Source: Stenopsyche tienmushanensis
Lineage: Eukaryota > Arthropoda > Insecta > Trichoptera > Stenopsychidae
Direction: 5' to 3'
DNA length: 64,000 nucleotides
Assembly (NCBI GenBank): GCA_008973525.1
Contig: WACJ01000501.1
Location: 2,418,001-2,482,000 of the forward strand
Below are positions 36,105 through 48,269 of this stretch, piece by piece; the first letter of the stretch is position 1, and each line of letters begins with the position of its first letter. The translations under genes and the position numbers were made by a program. The notes beneath the pieces are model-generated. The model saw only the letters and a list, made by a program, of their open reading frames with translations. It did no database searches and had not been told where the DNA came from.

Positions 36105-36590
36105 CACTTGGGTCTGTTTTTATGCGGATCTTCTTTATGTGATTTTGAAGTTATGCGGTATGAAAATATAATGGAACCCATCCGTAATTTTCTATGGAGC
36201 ACCACGATTTTTTTATGCGAATGCGCATAAAAAAATATAAAAGTCATCCAGATTTAGAACATCCAAATGTAATAATAATGTTTCTTACACCCAACACGAC
36301 AAGATTTAATTCGCTAGATAAGGGCATCATTTCCACTTTTAAAAAGTATTATATTATGAAACTAGAGAATAAGTCATCACACAATTGATAGAAAAAACTT
36401 GAATATCAAGAAATGCATAAAAAAATATTGGTTAATCTTAGTTTTTTTTATGCGATTTTTTGGTACATTTCATCACATTGATTTGAAGTTATGCGTAAAT
36501 TTTCTATGTAGTTCAATTATTTTTTTATGCGGATTTTTTATATGCGACTCCCCGTGGAACATATCAATCGCATAAAAACAAATCCAACTG
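36105..36590. mobile_element. T1: MITE with TA target duplication
   Basis: It begins CACTTGGGTCTGTTTTTATG and ends, reversed, CAGTTGGATTTGTTTTTATG: terminal inverted repeats of about 23 bp with few mismatches, flanked by TA (36103-36104 and 36591-36592), as in Tc1/mariner-type MITEs. Length 486 bp. The interior has several GAAGTTATGCG and TTTTTTTATGCGAATGCGCATAAAAAAA-like inverted units. No transposase. Long AT-rich open frames here are chance. Confidence 0.75.
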
Positions 36591-36836
36591 TAGTCAAACA
36601 ATAAATATAAAATTGGTAAAATATTCGAATACAGGGTGAAATATTTTATGTATATAAAAACTATTTTGAACTTAGTGTAATCTATTTCAACAATCCTAAT
36701 ACTTAGGACATAGGGTTTATATGTAAAACCATAATAAAAAGCCCCCCTAGTGTCGTTAAAATTAAAATTTAAAATCGTTAGTGATCTTCTTAGAAATAAA
36801 TAATATAAAGCCACAAAAATCAATTATATACATACA

Positions 36837-36935
36837 ACTCAGCCTGGTACCAAAAGTCATTATATTTGGAACGCTATTATGGGATACAAAAATATCAACG
36901 GTGTTAAGGTTCATTTATTGATATACAAGCTTTGT
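36837..36935 (-). repeat. R3 fragment
   Basis: ACGCTATTATGGGATACAAA and GTGTTAAGGTTCATTTATTG plus ATATACAAGCTTT match 11234-11290 of the 11215 R3 copy in the same orientation. Confidence 0.55.
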
Positions 36936-38439
36936 TCAAGATCTTGAGAGAAATGAGATTTTTGTGGATGTACCAATATAGCATCTATGATTAACTCAAT
37001 TTAAAATTAATTAATCGATAGAATGTATCAGAATTTCATTTATGCTTCATAAATTTGCTCGATTATATTGAACGTGTATATACATATTTATATATGTTGA
37101 TGTGGAAATTCGATCAAAATCGTAATTTTCATGTTGCACCCTTTGTAACATTTAAGTGATTACATGATACATGGGTAGGTCGGATCATTCTCGTGTCGGT
37201 CGTAAATTCTTCAAGGGGGACGTTAAAAAATCATCATGACAGTGACGTATGGTATGTTTCTGAAATCGTCAAATGCTTTTTATTTTATTTGCACCACAAA
37301 ACCGAAAGTGGTGGAGGGCTTCCAGTAACGCGTTACATAAGCGAAATCGCTTCACAATAAAAGATAACGCGTAAAAGAAACGCCCTCCTAATGGTTCGAG
37401 CGAAGATCGTTAAGCCTATACTGGATGCTGGGGGATGTATTATCAACACGGGAGGACTCTGCCCTCTCCCAGGCCCTCCCCCAAGGTAAACAACCAATAA
37501 AAGTTCGAGCTTCGCTGCCAATGTGGTTAGATTCAAATTTTTATGGGGACGAGGGATCCTCTTGAAAGCATCATCGCAACCGGCATAATAATGTTGTTTT
37601 ATGGGCTTTCTCGCCGAAAACAGATTTCAACAAAAGTTTTCAATGCTTTCAATGATAAGCTCCCACCGTGCGAAGTGTATTTTTAATGTCAACTTTGCCG
37701 ACAGCCGAATCGGAAAAGACTTCGCGGGAAAAATCACAAAAAAGTGTGTCAAGAAAATAAATCAAAGCCCATCAAACGGAAAAAAATAATTATTGTCATA
37801 AAAGATCGTAGCCCTGCCTAGGTTGGCATACGATGAAATGCTTCCATGTGTATTTGAGCAGAGCAGCACTGTGCATGGTCTTTTCGTGGTTTCCATAAAG
37901 GAAATGCACTCTAGCTGGCGGGGACAGCTCATGCGGCATATGTAGGCAGAATTTATCACTTTAGCAGAACATGTGTTACATTTATTATTTTGTGAATATA
38001 TTTGGTTATAAATTACAAGCTAGCATGTCATTGGATAAACCAAAAATACAGAAATAAGCTAAAGATTTTAATTTGGCTTATTTATTTTTTATTAAAGTGA
38101 AACTGGTATAGACGCGGTAGCCAAATTAGACTGAACGTCACAAAAAGTGAAACGCTTCATCTTCTATGATTTTAGAAGAAAGAAAAAAAAATGGAAAATA
38201 TTTTCTAGATATATAATACTTATTAGATTGTATTTGAACTTAATTGTAATTGTATAGTCTGTTTGTTTCTTGTGATTCTGTAAGAACGTGCTTTAACCCT
38301 TTGATTAGGGAGTTCATTTTTGTTGCACACACGTTCCGTATCGTATTTAAATCCACTTTTCTTCTCGAACAAATTCCAATATAATTTTATTGTTTATTGT
38401 GTCATAATCTGTTGATGATTGATATGATTACTCTCTATC
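36936..38439. other. no gene seen
   Basis: Nothing recognised. A GC-richer patch at 37375-37500 has no supported exon. Confidence 0.5.
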
Positions 38440-38555
38440 TTGTACTCAAATGAAGCGTTAAGATCGCTTTTTGCAATATTTGAGAATATTTAGACGTATA
38501 GGGGTACCTTTACAGCACGATCTTGCCATCGATGTACAATTGTATGATGATACGA
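38440..38555 (+). repeat. R9 repeat pair, copy 2
   Basis: Matches the reverse of 35905-36030 over about 110 bp, then the two copies diverge abruptly on both sides. Confidence 0.6.
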
Positions 38556-38949
38556 TCTTAGCAAATCTCAGCTTGTTTATGGTCACTCGTTGTTCCAAAT
38601 GTATTGATGAACAATTTTTTACGTTAAATACATTTTTACGTTTCAAAATATAATCGATTTATGTGAGAACAATTCAAAAATTGCACAAAAGTCATTCCCA
38701 TAATATGAATCTGGATAATGAGCCTCAAGGAAGACTCAAAACTATCGATTATGATAAAGATTTAAAAGCTAAAGTAGAAGATAGTCCATATACAACATAT
38801 CGTTTTATTATGTTGCATTACACTTCACTGAATATATTCAGTAAGATCTTGGATATTCAGAACAATAATTGGATACAATCACAGAAGATTTACTATGATT
38901 GTCTAAGAAGTATTACCCGAGCCGTAATAAGAGTATGAAGCACTCGTGG

Positions 38950-39195
38950 CGAAAATATACAAAGATAGTCCCAAAATTACCCGATCTAACTAAGAAATGG
39001 CGGTCACTGTTTTTTAAAAAAAATACTGTGATAGAAAGTGTTTAGACGCTACGTTGTTTCCATGATCGTACAGATCATAGAAAAAGCCGCAAAAAGCCTT
39101 AAAAGAGGATAGTGTTTGCATGTCCAATTGGTCCGCTTTTCGGACTGCTGATATGACGAATGAGCATCTCGCGGTTGATGATAACGATCATTATT
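38950..39195 (-). repeat. R7 repeat, single unit
   Basis: AAAGATAGTCCCAAAA, ATGGCGGTCACTGTT, GATCGTACAGATCATAG, GGTCCGCTTTTCGGACTGCT (one arm position mutated) and GATATGACGAATGAGC place it in R7, reverse orientation, with the far left part lost. Confidence 0.65.
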
Positions 39196-42100
39196 GTGGA
39201 TTGTGAACAATTGATTAATATAAATGGAGACCTCAAAAGGTGAACGTGGTTTATAAGTGGTTGCCTGGATTGTTATTGTATGGTGAACAAATATGGGCAT
39301 AATACATTAGTCCTTCTTAAATTCAGGGAAAGCATATATAATGATGACAATTTAAATTACACCTAACTTTGGTTGGATGTTGAGTCAATATATCTCCCCT
39401 GAATCTTCAGCTTTCGATAATCAATTGAAGCAGAATTTTGGAGACAAGAGTTTATGCAAAATAAACAATGACTTTGAGCAAAAAAAATTCAACAACATCC
39501 ATAAAAAATCCACAAAGAAAACTTAGGGAAATGTTAAAATGTTATGTTTCTTGCTTGGATATATAAGCGAGTGGTTATAGTCCTTAGTAATTGGCACTCT
39601 AATGAAACTCATGGCATAAATGGAATAACAAGAAGAGTTCTCTGAGGAAAAATTTACAATGTTCTGTTGTTAGTACTTGGTACAACTTTATGATGTATTT
39701 GACGATCATCATCAAAAATTGCATAAGTAAATCTTGGATTATATTTATGTTATAATTCAGAAATTCATTATATTTTAAGCTTAAGTTGAAGCACAAATGA
39801 ATCATTGTTACATAAGTCGAGTTGTTATTTATTATCCACTGATTGACCATCAAATAGATCAATGCAGCATTAATTTACTCAAAATTATATTTGATAACGT
39901 AAATCATGTCATTTGTTTGACAATTAGACAAGCGAAGAGTCGTCGCAAGGTGGATAGATATGACCAAAAATGGCTTAAAAAAAGATTCCTACAATTCTAG
40001 GGCTTATTTTGTATGTCTAAATAAAGTATATTGAGCTGCTAAGCTTCATAATGAAATTTTTTTGTAAGAAAAGTCATAATAAGCACCAAAAATGGCTAAA
40101 AAAATAGCTTCTTAAATCCAATGCATATCCATATTTTTATATTTAATTAAGAAAAATGCTAATATTATTTCATTTTTGAGTTCCAGAGCTATTGTTTGAA
40201 GCGCAAGGTGGAACAAAATAGCTCAAAGGTTACCAAACTACTCTTAAAGTGGCATTTGTTCAAACGGTAACAATCCATAGAATTGAATTATGGCTGCCAT
40301 TGAATTGGTAACTCAATGAAAACCACTATCTCTTTTTCCAGTCAAAAAAATATTTTCACCCTGAATGGTTGCTGATATCTAAATAATAATTTTAGCAAAA
40401 ATATATATATTTATGTATATAAAACCCTATTATAAATAGCATTTTGTATTCAGAGTATAATGTTACCGATATTTTTAGTAATCATATTCATTCATTTATA
40501 CAATAGTTAAAATATTGATACGTACGAGAATTTTCGATATCAAAGCATATTAATATTATAAAGGTGGATTGAATGATCGATGGATATGCGTGGTTGTATT
40601 AAATTACATTAAACTTTATGTGATAATGGACGAATTTGATGGATTAAAGTTAAAATAGAAGCACTCGTTTATGGGATAAATGATGTATTAAATCAGTTAA
40701 ATAGTATTTAATCATAATAAAACAAAGTGTTTTTTTAAGAATATGGATGTATATTTTACACAATTCAAATTTAAAATTACAAATTACCTTAAAACCAAGG
40801 AAAAATAATAAATTTCATATGAAATGTCCGATTTTAAAAATCATTTTTGCACGAATAGAATAATATTAACATTCATCAATTTTAATAAGACAACATTATT
40901 AAATACTGGTAATATATTTTTGATACCAATTTTTTTTTAATTTAATTTGGTGGTCTCTCATTACCTCCTTGTGTAGATAGTCAGCTTTATTCGGCGGTCA
41001 TTGAACGTTTTTAATATAAGATTTAAGCTAAGTTATTTATGAATAAGAACAATAATTTGTCACTAAATTTGTGTGACATTATATTCAATGCCAAAAAGAA
41101 AGGAAAAAAAATCAAGATTTTCGTTACATATTTTCTCACAACAAAACGTTATAAATATATTTCACTGATATTATTTTACCAACAAAAGTAGCTTTTGTGT
41201 GTTTTATATTAGCAGGATTTTTTTCCACCAAGAAAATGTTCTTTGTGTCGCCGAAACTTTACGTTATACGCACTCTGCCTCAAAATATTGGATATTTTTT
41301 ATAAGACCAATTGAAATAAATAGTCGTTCTTGATGAAATAAAACGGAAGAGGGACATTGGGCTTGCATTAAAAAAATTACATGGGGTCTTGGCTTTCATT
41401 GTTTGCATTAATTGCCCTTAATAATTAGACGACGAAGGTTTTGCCCTTGGACGAAATACAATGAGGGAGATCCTCGTTTAGTTCCACAGCCGCGTACGTT
41501 CAGACAATTCGGGATTGTAAGGAAGCCATAATAAATATAAAAGGAAAAGCTTGTTTTGTCAAAATAAAATCCTGGCAGAGTGGCAACAAGATGTGCTTAA
41601 GAGGAGTAAAATTCTACATCTTGAATATTTTCATTTCATTTCGAGTATTCTTATACTAAAATAGGTATTCGCAGAGCACAATATTCGCAGCGAAATGATG
41701 CGGGGGATGGTATAGTTGCGTCGTAGAAGAACTTCTTTATTTACGCCAAATATATTCATGGCCATTAGCGTCTTCAAGATATGGACGATGAGAAAAAAAT
41801 CGGGACGCACAAACATCGTTTTGGTAGCTGGATACGAGACAAACCATATAATTAGTCATTTCTGGTAAACACTTGAGTAAAATAAACCCAAGCTTACCCC
41901 CGAGCTTTTCTAAGCTCGCTCATTAACGTTGCGAAATGACCACATGCTTATTTTATGCACACTTGCTGCATTTCATCCCTTGTGATGTTATCCACCAGAG
42001 GGTCTTAAATCTTGTGTATATCGTCAAACAATTTAACGAGCTTTAAGCTGCTGTACAAAGCTTAACGTGAAACATGTTGGATATTCTAAAATTAAAATGG

Positions 42101-42264
42101 GAATATTTGCTATGTGCATGAGAAAATGTTTGATGAAACTTTATCTGAAGAGCAATCATGCTTTATAAACAAACATACAAATTCCAGAAAACATCCCCTA
42201 ATTATTTTACAACAAGGGCAAACAAACTAATATAAATACATTAAAATATGTAGATTTTAATTTA
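39196..42264. other. no gene seen; 3 kb of AT-rich single-copy DNA
   Basis: No conserved frame or repeat. CGAGCTT-TTCT-AAGCTCG lies at 41901-41918. Confidence 0.5.
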
Positions 42265-42986
42265 CAAGGATTATCCAGAAAATCAAAACGAAACCGAAAA
42301 TCAGATTTTGAATTGTCTTTGAATTCTGGGGTGTGATTGTGACATACCCACGTTCTATCCCCAATCACAATAGAGCCCAAAAAAGTTTCTCTTTCCTGTG
42401 CAAAACGATCCAAAAATTCATGAAATTTCAACGGTGCTCTAATGTAAGTATTCTGGGCACCCATCTCGCAAACAACGTTTTTTAATCAAATTTTTCTGAC
42501 ACAATATCATCAATAAGGATTCAAGAATTGTCAGGAAATCATTCATGAGGAAAATTTCGCAATTGTTGTTCAATTTTTGGCACAAGTTTGTCAGAAATCT
42601 CTGATAGACTCTCAATTCTTGCATCGTCATGAGTATGAGTACAGCTTTATCTGAACAACCTTATCTACTTCGTGACATCTTGTCGAATCATCACATCACC
42701 ACCATAAGTTTCCACGAGCTTCCGATAGATATTCGCGGCTGTATTGTTCTGCAAAGCCATAAAACGGATAATGGCTTTGATCTCGCACATACGGGAGATA
42801 GCAGGAGCGCGTGACGACCCCTTCATCGTAAGAATTTACTGTGGTTGAACAAAATGGCCGACAATCACGCGAGACCAAATTAATTGACCGTTAAGATCTC
42901 CTCTACATGCCATGTGTACCAAATTCGAAACAAAAAATCCTTTGGCCTCAGCAGGCTTTGTACACTTACTTTTTAGATGACCCTCG
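42265..42986 (-). mobile_element. mariner M1, internally deleted but with both ends
   Basis: The ends are CAAGGATTATCCAGAAA at left and, reversed, CGAGGGTCATCTAAAAA at right: 17-bp inverted repeats differing only by transitions. TA precedes the left end (42263-42264); the right side now reads TT. On the minus strand, degenerate transposase shows a SGRP-linker relic, a WVPRILTLEHR-like segment (about 42455), and FLGSIVIGDRTWV (about 42345-42385), the TGDETWV block with the first catalytic aspartate. The frame is broken repeatedly and the second and third aspartates are absent. Length 722 bp against about 1.3 kb for an intact mariner. Confidence 0.8.
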
Positions 42987-42996
42987 TTTAAATTAC

Positions 42997-43058
42997 TGTG
43001 GGAATTGAACCCAAGATCATTGAGTTTACGAGTACGGCCGCTTGACTGCAGGACTACC
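42997..43058 (-). repeat. tRNA-like SINE head
   Basis: The minus strand reads GGTAGTCCTGCAGTCAAGCG, GCCGTACTCGTAAACTC, then GGGTTCAATTCCCAC. GGTTCAATTCC is an exact pol III B box and the CAGTCAAGCGG segment is an A-box-like motif. It cannot fold as a standard tRNA along its full length, so I read it as the head of a tRNA-derived SINE, perhaps the family seen at 46718 and 30893. Confidence 0.5.
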
Positions 43059-43081
43059 TTGTATATCTGATTGTCATTGTA

Positions 43082-43532
43082 TTAGGTTGTACCATAAGTC
43101 TCTTTCGCAAATGAACACAGATCTAATCATAGCCAACAAGTTGGAAATTCCACGAGCATCCGTCCATAATCATCTGATAAAATTGGGCTACATCAATCGT
43201 TCAGATGTGTGACTGACTCAAATAAACTTGAGCGTATTTCAACATGCGATCTTCTTCTCCAACGACATAATAGCCAACCTTTTATTGAAGAGACTGGAGA
43301 TTAAAGTTGGATACTTTTATATAAAAATAATATAAAAACATACCTTGATCAATATTTTGCCAAAAAAACCTGGGAAATTTTGGCAAGAAGGCATTATGAG
43401 ACTTTCGGAGAGATAGAGAAAGATAATTGAACAAAATGGATCATATATTATTCAATAAATTTTGATGTAATACAAATTATTGTTTATTTTTTTCTTAAAA
43501 TGAAAACGAAAGAAACTTATGGGACACCCTAA
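43082..43532 (+). mobile_element. mariner M2, short deletion derivative
   Basis: Left end TTAGGTTGTACCATAAGTCT, right end reversed TTAGGGTGTCCCATAAGTTT, continuing CTTTCG: TIRs of about 26 bp, flanked by TA (43080-43081 and 43533-43534). The reading frame starts MNTDLIIANKLEIPRASVHN, lacking 14 codons (42 nt) present in the 45749 copy. A stop follows INRSDV. GDX-SW relics of TGDESW remain (GAT TAA AGT TGG). Only 451 bp, so MITE-like. Confidence 0.85.
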
Positions 43533-44065
43533 TAATTTCTTCATATTAATCCTTATAATTTTGATTTAACTTATAAATGAAAAAATATTCTGAAATTCCA
43601 CCTTTAATCATTTAATTGCAAAGTTCAGATCATTTTTTTTTTTGATCATCGATCAACAATCCTATTTCTTGTAACAGATAATATATTAACTATCGGAAAT
43701 CATTTGTTAGGTTAACATTGCTTTCCACTTATGTTTTTGTTAGGACAATACAATTTGAATGGCAAAAATTTGTCAATCGTCTAATATGCAGAGTTAAAGT
43801 GATTCCAGCTGCGAGATTACAGAGGGGACCAGCGGAAAGAACGCGCGCACAAAGAGAACGCCACTGTAATTGTTAACCTTCACATTGTCAGTGAAACACA
43901 TGTATACGAGTTACATCAATATTTAAATTAGTCCACATGCAGCATATTTCATATCTACACGGCGCAACATTAAAATTTGACAAAAGTTAAAATTGTGTTT
44001 TTCATCCACCACAAAAGAATGGATGTGTGCATCGAGTAAATTTTTCGTTTTGTTTTCTTTTCCAG
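43533..44065. other. sequence upstream of the dpr exon; probable intron
   Basis: AT-rich DNA ending in the pyrimidine tract of the exon acceptor. No repeat recognised. Confidence 0.6.
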
Positions 44066-44262
44066 TGTTTTCGGCGCAAAGGTCCCGAGGTAAACAGGGT
44101 CAGGAGGGGGTCGAAGTGGGCGGGGACAACTCTCTGCCAGGGTCGATTTCGGGAGGACCCCGGGGGCCACACTTTGACCTCGCCTCTTCAAAAAACGTCA
44201 CGGCCCTCCTCGGCAAGACTGCATACCTCAACTGCCGAGTCAAAAACTTGGGCAACAAGACG
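44066..44262 (+). CDS. dpr: internal exon of a dpr-family immunoglobulin cell-surface protein (start of first Ig domain)
   Basis: Dpr proteins are neuronal Ig-superfamily surface proteins. In Drosophila they pair with DIP partners and take part in synaptic partner choice. The exon is 197 nt: two bases finishing a split codon, then 65 codons. Residues 1-33 are a low-complexity Gly/Ser linker. Residues 34-65 are the Ig N-terminal strands, with PHFDL, SKNVTALLGKTAYLNC (first Ig cysteine at residue 56) and RVKNLGNKT, a very strong match to the dpr family. NVT and NKT are possible N-glycosylation sites. The acceptor is a long T/C tract ending TTTTCCAG (AG at 44064-44065); the donor is ACG|GTAAGA, so the 3' junction is phase 0 and the next exon should begin with the VSW strand. 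No such exon is visible downstream in the window, so that intron exceeds 19.7 kb. The family call is firm; which dpr paralogue it is cannot be decided from one exon. Confidence 0.93.
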
Positions 44263-45748
44263 GTAAGAATTTTCAGAGTTTGATTTTTTTAAATTAAGAA
44301 TGTATTAAAATTTTCAAAAGATCTGCGTTCGAATGAATATCCATTGTGTTCGCAGATTAATTTTCATATTTTTTTTCGGGGGAGCTGAAACAATTTCTTT
44401 CGGTGCTCGTTTTGCTTTCAATATAAAGGGGAGGATTTCCCCTTTATTTCAGCTTGAAATTTTATTACGTCTCTTACAACTTAATTTTATAAATCAATGT
44501 CTGGAAATTGTTCGGCTGTTCGTTCTCTGTGTTATTTTTGTTCAAACTCTTAGGACACTTCTCAACTAATTCGGCAAAAAGTTTGTCAACTTTGGCATTT
44601 ATCCAGCTTAGCCCCTTGCCTTTCTTCCGCCCTTTGGTATGAATGATAATGAACTATTATAGCAACGTCGATATTGAAAAATGCGGACGACGAGGCCGAC
44701 GATATTGAAATTGTTATTCCTTCGGCTCGAATAAATAATTTTTGACACGCTCCTTTTCCCCGACCATCGATCAATATTGACAATCGGAGGTCAGAAAGCG
44801 AAATGGATGTTCACGATGGGCCGAAAGCAATTAAGTAGGTAAACAGAGCTAATGATTTTGCGGTTCGCGTGTCCTTAATTTGTATCGAAAGGAGCATTTA
44901 TCAACGGCATCCTTGTCGAGGGTTGCCGAAGAGCAGATGGTCGGATTCACAGGCGGAGGCTTCTTTTAAAGAAAAAAAGCTTCGTGTTACGAGCTTTGTT
45001 ATTATCGAAATGAATACTGGACGAGGTTTTTGTTCGCGTTTCACTAAAGATGATGAAAGGCCTCTCCGAGGGCAGCCTTACAGCTATTCCGAAACGAAAG
45101 TGAAAATCTCCACCAGAACCATAAATCGTATTTAATTAAGGAAAGCATTTTGGCCCACAAAAACACTTCTTAAATTAATGTATTTTATACTCATCCTCGT
45201 ACAATGGCTTTTTTCTGCTGGGTTAAATATAAACAATACCGAGATGCCCGACCGAACCTTATTTTAAGGGAAGAAATATTGCACAATTAATTAATTTGGG
45301 ACGCATCAACGGCCTCAAAGAGCGGATTGAAAGCATGATTTATCTCAGATAAACTGCGAATATTTTACACCGTTGAAATTTATCATAAAACACTTGTATC
45401 ATATATTCGATCCATCATAGCCAAATAGATGTAAATTCTTATTTTTATTCTGGCTATAGTGGCTATAGTGAAATAGTTCCTTGTGTGACAATCACATACC
45501 CTTACATTGTGCCAAAAATACGTGCCGTTTTTACACTTCTATTTACAATAGAAACATTGTACATTTTTTCAAAATGGGCATATCTGCTTCTAGTGGTCAT
45601 ACAATAATGTTGCGCAGCCAGCTCATTTGCCTCCTAACAACTCTTCGTCTTACCTCTACCCTGCCACCCAGTATCAATCGAAGAAGATGATATTTATTTC
45701 CTCACAGTACATGACCCAGAAATGATATCTTTCTCATTTTGATATTTG
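44263..45748. other. probable dpr intron
   Basis: Starts with the GTAAGA donor. The DNA is single copy, relatively GC-richer near 44600-45130, and contains no second Ig exon. GGCTATAGT is repeated directly at 45452-45469. Confidence 0.6.
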
Positions 45749-46250
45749 TCAGCAGCTCTCTTTTGGTTTTGGCTCTCTCTGTTGGAAACAATATTTTGTT
45801 GAATTGATCGTTTCACCTTTCTGAAGTATCTCATAATAAACTACCCTCTTCCAGTCCCACCAAATGCATAGCAAAACTTTTTTTGGATGTAGGCCAGGTT
45901 TAGCTACAGTTAAAGCTTCTGTACCCTTGGTCCGATACCGTTTACGTTGGATATTCTCATAGTATCCAACTTTCATCTCCAGTCTCTTCAAAAAAGGTTG
46001 GCTATTATGTCGTTGGAGAAGAAGATCGCATGTTGAATACGCTGAAGTTTATTTGAGTCAGTCAGTTCACGAGGAAGCCACAAATCTGAACGATTAACGT
46101 AGCCTAATTTTGTCAGATGATTATGGACGGATGTTCGTGGAAATTCTAACTTGTTAGCTATTTTGCGAACAGTATATCGCGGGTTTTCTTCAACCATGGC
46201 TATGATTAGATCTGTGTTCATTTGCGAAAGAAACTTATGGAACAACTTAT
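45749..46250 (-). pseudogene. mariner M2 transposase, N-terminal and central parts, frameshifted
   Basis: On the minus strand the frame begins at MNTDLIIA (about 46221) and runs through MVEENPRYTVRKIANKLE, VHNHLTKLGYVNRSDLW and LPRELTD to HAIFFSNDIIANLF at 45988, covering the helix-turn-helix DNA-binding region and linker. EETGDESWIL, the first catalytic aspartate motif, follows in a shifted frame (about 45965-45990). Then ENIQRKR and HPKKVLLCIWWDWKRVVYYE with TINSTKYC extend to about 45790. The C-terminal part with the other two aspartates is gone. The right end near 46250 keeps a decayed TIR (TTCCATAAGTTTCTTTCGC on minus). A recent but dead copy, and the closest relative here of the 43082 element. 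Confidence 0.88.
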
Positions 46251-46717
46251 ATTCATCAACGAAGAAAACATATCCAAGCGGCTCAATTTTAGCCTTCTGA
46301 CAGTTCGCGTGGCACCCTTTTGTCCAGCATTTTCGAATTATTCTTTCACAAAAAGATCTTTCTCCGAATGCTCAGTTAATATTTCCACCTGCTTTTACTG
46401 CATTGAGCCCCAATTTGAATTCATACAAAATGCTAGCGGTTTTTTTTTTGTTGACTCCACTCTTTTGAAAGACATTGAAAACAATATAAATAGCAAAAAT
46501 GACTCAATATTACCTTTTTCAATTTCAAATAGTCGAACTTATATTTTTCTCAATCCCGGTCGATCTTTGACTAATTGGAAAACGCGACACACTTCTTTAC
46601 GAAAAAATCAATAATACTACTCAATTCTTAGAAAATAAGCGAAATGTTCCAATTCCAAGAAATACAAGCTGTAGTCCCAGATATTGCCTTCACTAAATGT
46701 ATGGGTTAAATAAATGT
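46251..46717. other. no gene seen
   Basis: A 130-codon plus frame at 46222-46614 overlaps the M2 end and has no recognisable domain; I regard it as chance. Confidence 0.5.
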
Positions 46718-46776
46718 ATGGATTTGAACCCAAATCTTTATAATTTGAGTCCGAAATTTAATCCATTTTTCCAATA
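46718..46776 (-). repeat. tRNA-like SINE head
   Basis: Minus strand: TGGATTAAATTTCGGACTC then AAAGATTTGGGTTCAAATCC. GGTTCAAATCC is an exact pol III B box. Shares its layout with 30893-30955. Confidence 0.5.
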
Positions 46777-46799
46777 ATTGATCTTGAAAATTAAGTACC

Positions 46800-47250
46800 A
46801 GCTTTTATTGTTTTTGTCACAAAGCTTCCCAATAGATACAACTTTTTTTCATCTTAAATATATTTTTTAATTTAATTATGAACGAATTGATTGAAATTGT
46901 CTCAAGTATGTTTTTGTTGAAAGAAAAGTACTAAAAATCGTACCATTTTATTTGAACACTCGTAAAATATTTTACTATTTTGAATCAAAATTTGGTTCGT
47001 ATTTTTAAAAAATATAAATTCTTATAAAAGAAAATTATTGTGCTGTTTTCAAACAAAAAATATGACTTTCATATTGCCCGTAAGTAGAAAACTCTGATAG
47101 CGACCTTCCATAGGCAACAGCTTATAAATCGACTGTTTCCGACGGAAATTACTCAAAAAAATTCAGATATACTGCAAAATATAAAGGAAATATTTTATAA
47201 TTAAAGTTTCATTAACTTCTTTATAATATCCGCAATAAAAAATAATATAA
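46800..47250 (+). repeat. R3 repeat, left-hand part
   Basis: TTGTTGAAAGAAAAGTACTAAAAATCGTAC, AATCAAAATTTGGTTC and CTCTGATAGCGACCTTCCAT follow 17500-17720 of the longest R3 copy in order. Confidence 0.55.
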
Positions 47251-48269
47251 TAAAACTAATCATGGTAAATGTTTTAGCTATGACAATCTACATTTATAGT
47301 ATGGCAGTATGAATTTTGATCACATTTCACTATTATATCTTATTGTAACAACCTATTTTCTTATGCTAATATTTTGCAACATAATTCTAATTTAAATCAC
47401 CTTATAAACTCAAAAAAAATATGGAGATCTTTTAAAAATAAAATACAAATGATATATAGTTTTCCTGAATGATTTTTAGATTCAAGTTTTTCTTCTGATT
47501 TAGTTTATTTTTTAGGGGTGGTTAAATATTATTTTTCTATTGTATGAACTATTTTATATGCTCAAGATCTCTTTAATATGATCCAATATTTATCTCTCAT
47601 CACCAAACGCTAAAAGAATCCTTTGAAATCCTCATTGAGCAGCTTCAAAGTCTCTTGATAGTACTTTCGCCGAGTACCTTTTTATAAAGAAGTCAATATT
47701 CTTGAGATCCATCCTGAAATAAGCTTGGAATATTTTTTCATGGATCAAACTGTTCCAAATAAGATGGCTATAAATTTGCTTCCCTGCCAAAATCATTTAT
47801 TTGGATTTTTAATGGATTTATTCATATATTACCTCCACAAGTGGTCATACACAAGATTTTACCATAAAAAAAACACAGAACTATAGAAAAACACAGTATT
47901 AACACTTTAAGGCCCGTAGCCATGATTTCGCGTAATAACAGAATGACGCAAAAGTTAGCTCACGCTATCGCGTTTTAATGTTAAAAATGACGTTAAAACG
48001 CAAAAACACGGTACTGAATCGTAAAGTTTTAACATGCGTGTTTGTGACTTTGTAATTTTTGTACAACTTCTTTGTAAAACTCTGAAATATAAATTTGTTT
48101 TGATGAATATTTTCCTCTGTGCTTATAAAAGTTTTTTTTTTCGATTATCAACTTCATTTAAGGCATACAAACAATCCAATTAATTGAAAATTATCCCTCT
48201 TCATTATTAGTCTCAATGTATAAATATGTATAATGATGGGATCATATCTAAAACGTCGCTTAGATTTTC
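47251..48269. other. no gene seen; AT-rich
   Basis: Nothing recognised. Confidence 0.5.

Noticed and set aside
36473..36823. 116-codon minus-strand frame rich in F, I and Y
   Set aside because: It overlaps the end of the T1 MITE and its composition is that of AT-rich non-coding DNA.
46222..46614. 130-codon plus-strand frame
   Set aside because: It begins inside the M2 mariner terminus on the opposite strand and shows no domain.
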